DNA of 6,492 nucleotides from an uncultured Ignavibacteriota bacterium (GTDB taxonomy: Bacteria; Bacteroidota; Ignavibacteria; Tepidaquicellales; Tepidaquicellaceae). Below are positions 4,936-6,492 of this stretch, in pieces (positions within the stretch are counted from its first letter, which is position 1; every line of letters begins with the position of its first letter). The notes beneath the pieces are model-generated. The model had not been told where the DNA came from and did no database searches. It worked only from the letters and a program-made list of their open reading frames with translations. The stretch is taken from assembly GCA_903901375.1 (NCBI GenBank), contig CAIUQV010000640.1, positions 1 through 6,492 on the forward strand. Direction: 5' to 3'. Made by a program: the position numbers and the translations under genes.

Positions 4936-6492
4936 TTATTTGTCAAATATAGATTTTTCTGGAATTCCTTGTTGGAATACTCCGTTATTATAATTTACTA
5001 CCTTTCCGAAAGCTCTCATTTCAACTTTTATCCCAATTTCTTCATCAGTTTTTATTCCAGTCTCATCCGCTGCCCCATGTCCAATTTCGTGTGTAAAGAA
5101 TTGTTTTAAAAATTGTCTTACTATTCTAACATCATTATCCTTTTTGTCACCCATGGCTTTCTTTAAGGTTTCTTCAATTACCTCTGCGCATTCTTTATCC
5201 ATTTGTATTGTGCCATCTTTATAATTGAAAGGACCTAATAGACCATCATTTGCATGTTTTTCATATCCCGACTGCCAATGCCCATTTTGCTCTTGCTTAG
5301 AATCGTTAGTACTTAATTCGGTTATTTCAAACTTGGGACCATGCCCAAATTTTACAAAATCTTTTAATGTTTCTTTTGATAACCCTGTTACATCTGTAAT
5401 AGCGTCTATTATGTTTTTATTGTTCATAATAACTTTTTCGATATCATTTTTTAAATAATTATACAGATAATGATAGTCTTTCTTATATTGTTCTGGAACA
5501 TCAATTCTACCATCGGGATCTATTAATATAAGTGGATTTCTAAGAACATAATTATAAGGGCTATACCCAATTCGTTTTTTAAGTAAGGGATCCGTAGTTG
5601 TCCAATTCCCCACTCTTGCATCATAGTATCTTGCGCCGAAATAGTCATAGGAGGATTCTTTGTCGTGTTCTTTTCCAGTGAACTTGTAATCGGCAGATGT
5701 GGAATCCCAGGTTCTGGCAATGTGACCCCAAGGGTCGTAGTCCTGTGCTTGAACGATTATGTTGTTTTGGTTTATTACTGCACGGATTGAGCCGAGATGG
5801 TCTTTGAGGTAGAAATATTTCATACCAGTGGATTTGATTCTGCCTTCGTTGCCAGTGCCCCACACGTTCCAGTAGTCGAGGTTGTAGCTTTGATAGACTG
5901 CGATTTCTTTTCCCGAAGCATCGCGGGAGTAGTATTCGTCTTTTGTGATTGACCAGCCAGAAGGAAGGTCTTCGTTTTCTTCGGGCAACGGTGGAGGATT
6001 TGAATCATTACTTCTGTAAATAGTTTTCCTTGTTCTATTTCCTGCCTCATCGTACTTATATCTTGTGATGTCTGTTACAGGCGGGTCTTGTGTTAAATCC
6101 TGTCGTGTGAATTCTGTTATTAAGTTTCTGTGGTCATATTTTATACCGGTGTTGTTGTTTATGTAATCGTTTGATTGATTGCCGTTGTAGTCGTAAGTAT
6201 ATTGATCTGTTGTGCCTGTTACTTTCTTTAGTCTGTTTGTACCAGAGTAATAGTCGTAAGAGAAATTATCGCTGTTGTAGCTGCGAGTGAGCGAAGTAAA
6301 GTTTCCATCGGGGTCGTAGGAATAATCGCCTGTAAGGTCGAAGTATTTAGAGTTGTATTTTTCAATCTTCTTTAACCTATTCGATTTATTCCGCCACGGC
6401 GGATCTTCGACGTATGTACAATTAGACCTTATATCTTTAGTGATGTTTGCAATATTATTACTTAAATATTTAGTCGTTATATACATTTGTCT
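4936..6492 (-). CDS. RHS repeat protein with C-terminal metallopeptidase-like toxin domain (5' partial)
   Basis: The visible part is 516 aa from the ATG at 6486, but the frame stays open to the window edge (AGA CAA before ATG) and RHS proteins are normally far longer, so the N-terminus is outside. Residue numbers start at that ATG. YD repeats run about 55-155 (YSYDPDGN, YTYDYNGN, YKYDEAGN). The RHS core follows: YFYLKDHLGSIRAV (224-237), QDYDPWG (248-254), FTGKEHD (269-275), YFGARYYDARVGNWTTTDP (282-300), NPLILIDPDGR (317-327). The core normally forms a shell around a variable C-terminal toxin. The variable part (about 328-516) is AT-richer and carries HEIGHGAAD at 466-474, a zinc-metallopeptidase HExxH motif, with acidic residues downstream; E489 (VEMRAFG) could be the third ligand. 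This fits metallopeptidase toxins of polymorphic systems. The export route is not visible. The lipoprotein gene follows 12 bp downstream. An odd PPWRN peptide (29-33) is encoded by a DNA palindrome. Confidence 0.88.
   Translation of the reverse strand, partial: RQMYITTKYLSNNIANITKDIRSNCTYVEDPPWRNKSNRLKKIEKYNSKYFDLTGDYSYDPDGNFTSLTRSYNSDNFSYDYYSGTNRLKKVTGTTDQYTYDYNGNQSNDYINNNTGIKYDHRNLITEFTRQDLTQDPPVTDITRYKYDEAGNRTRKTIYRSNDSNPPPLPEENEDLPSGWSITKDEYYSRDASGKEIAVYQSYNLDYWNVWGTGNEGRIKSTGMKYFYLKDHLGSIRAVINQNNIIVQAQDYDPWGHIARTWDSTSADYKFTGKEHDKESSYDYFGARYYDARVGNWTTTDPLLKKRIGYSPYNYVLRNPLILIDPDGRIDVPEQYKKDYHYLYNYLKNDIEKVIMNNKNIIDAITDVTGLSKETLKDFVKFGHGPKFEITELSTNDSKQEQNGHWQSGYEKHANDGLLGPFNYKDGTIQMDKECAEVIEETLKKAMGDKKDNDVRIVRQFLKQFFTHEIGHGAADETGIKTDEEIGIKVEMRAFGKVVNYNNGVFQQGIPEKSIFDK
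6195..6489. repeat. Long direct repeat, copy 2 (inside the RHS gene)
   Basis: This segment of the RHS gene aligns, same orientation and without indels, with 3999-4293 (offset 2196 bp). At 6490 and beyond the copies already differ (TCT versus ACA), but only three bases remain before the window ends, so the true upstream limit is not seen. A long same-orientation pair like this could recombine and delete the 2.2 kb between, which contains the toxin tip and lipoprotein gene. Confidence 0.8.
6390..6403. repeat. Palindrome TCCGCCACGGCGGA inside the RHS coding sequence
   Basis: A perfect 6-bp inverted repeat around a 2-nt centre, GC-rich in AT-rich surroundings. It encodes the PPWRN part of the RHS protein. 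The same palindrome lies at 4194-4207 in the orphan fragment. Confidence 0.6.

Noticed and set aside
3231..4936. Functional link between the HEFGH peptidase and the HEIGH toxin tip
   Set aside because: Apart from the generic HExxH motif the two share no sequence blocks, and they lie on opposite strands in separate units; their proximity is probably coincidental.

Overview
The window looks like an accessory stretch of an AT-rich bacterial genome. I infer a Bacteroidota/Ignavibacteria-type host because the proteins resemble families seen there, several starts sit in AT-rich sequence without a Shine-Dalgarno, and a DUF6266-like protein and a YD-repeat RHS protein are both present. This is family resemblance, not a database result.

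Layout. (1) 1-814: a minus-strand gene for a 228-aa DUF6266-like protein, followed by a strong hairpin terminator and a long inverted repeat at the window's left edge. (2) 815-1498: 684 bp between divergent genes with no convincing gene. It is rich in short repeats: a 7-bp inverted repeat, a 22-bp tandem duplication and a four-unit 9-bp CGAATT repeat. (3) 1499-3992: a plus-strand three-gene group encoding a 384-aa protein with an acidic N-terminus and a degenerate sigma-70-like body, a 145-aa highly charged protein, and a 253-aa ImmA/IrrE-type zinc metallopeptidase. The last two overlap by 4 bp. (4) 3999-4293: an orphan minus-strand fragment of an RHS gene. It is an indel-free duplicate of the RHS segment at the right edge and begins 6 bp after the peptidase stop codon. 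(5) 4314-6492: a minus-strand RHS protein (5' end outside the window) ending in a candidate metallopeptidase toxin domain, then a small lipoprotein gene in the usual immunity-gene position, then a perfect 11-bp hairpin.

How the genes may work together. The RHS/lipoprotein pair has the layout of a polymorphic toxin-immunity locus, and the orphan fragment suggests past recombination or a degraded second RHS gene. The plus-strand trio is the most interesting part. ImmA/IrrE peptidases usually cleave a neighbouring XRE-type repressor, as in ImmA-ImmR of ICEBs1 and IrrE-DdrO of Deinococcus. No XRE repressor is visible here; instead the neighbours are a sigma-like putative DNA-binding protein and a small charged protein. 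The inferred model is a proteolytically controlled transcription switch with an unusual target. The trio also uses ATA for most isoleucines, unlike the left-hand gene, which hints at separate acquisition.
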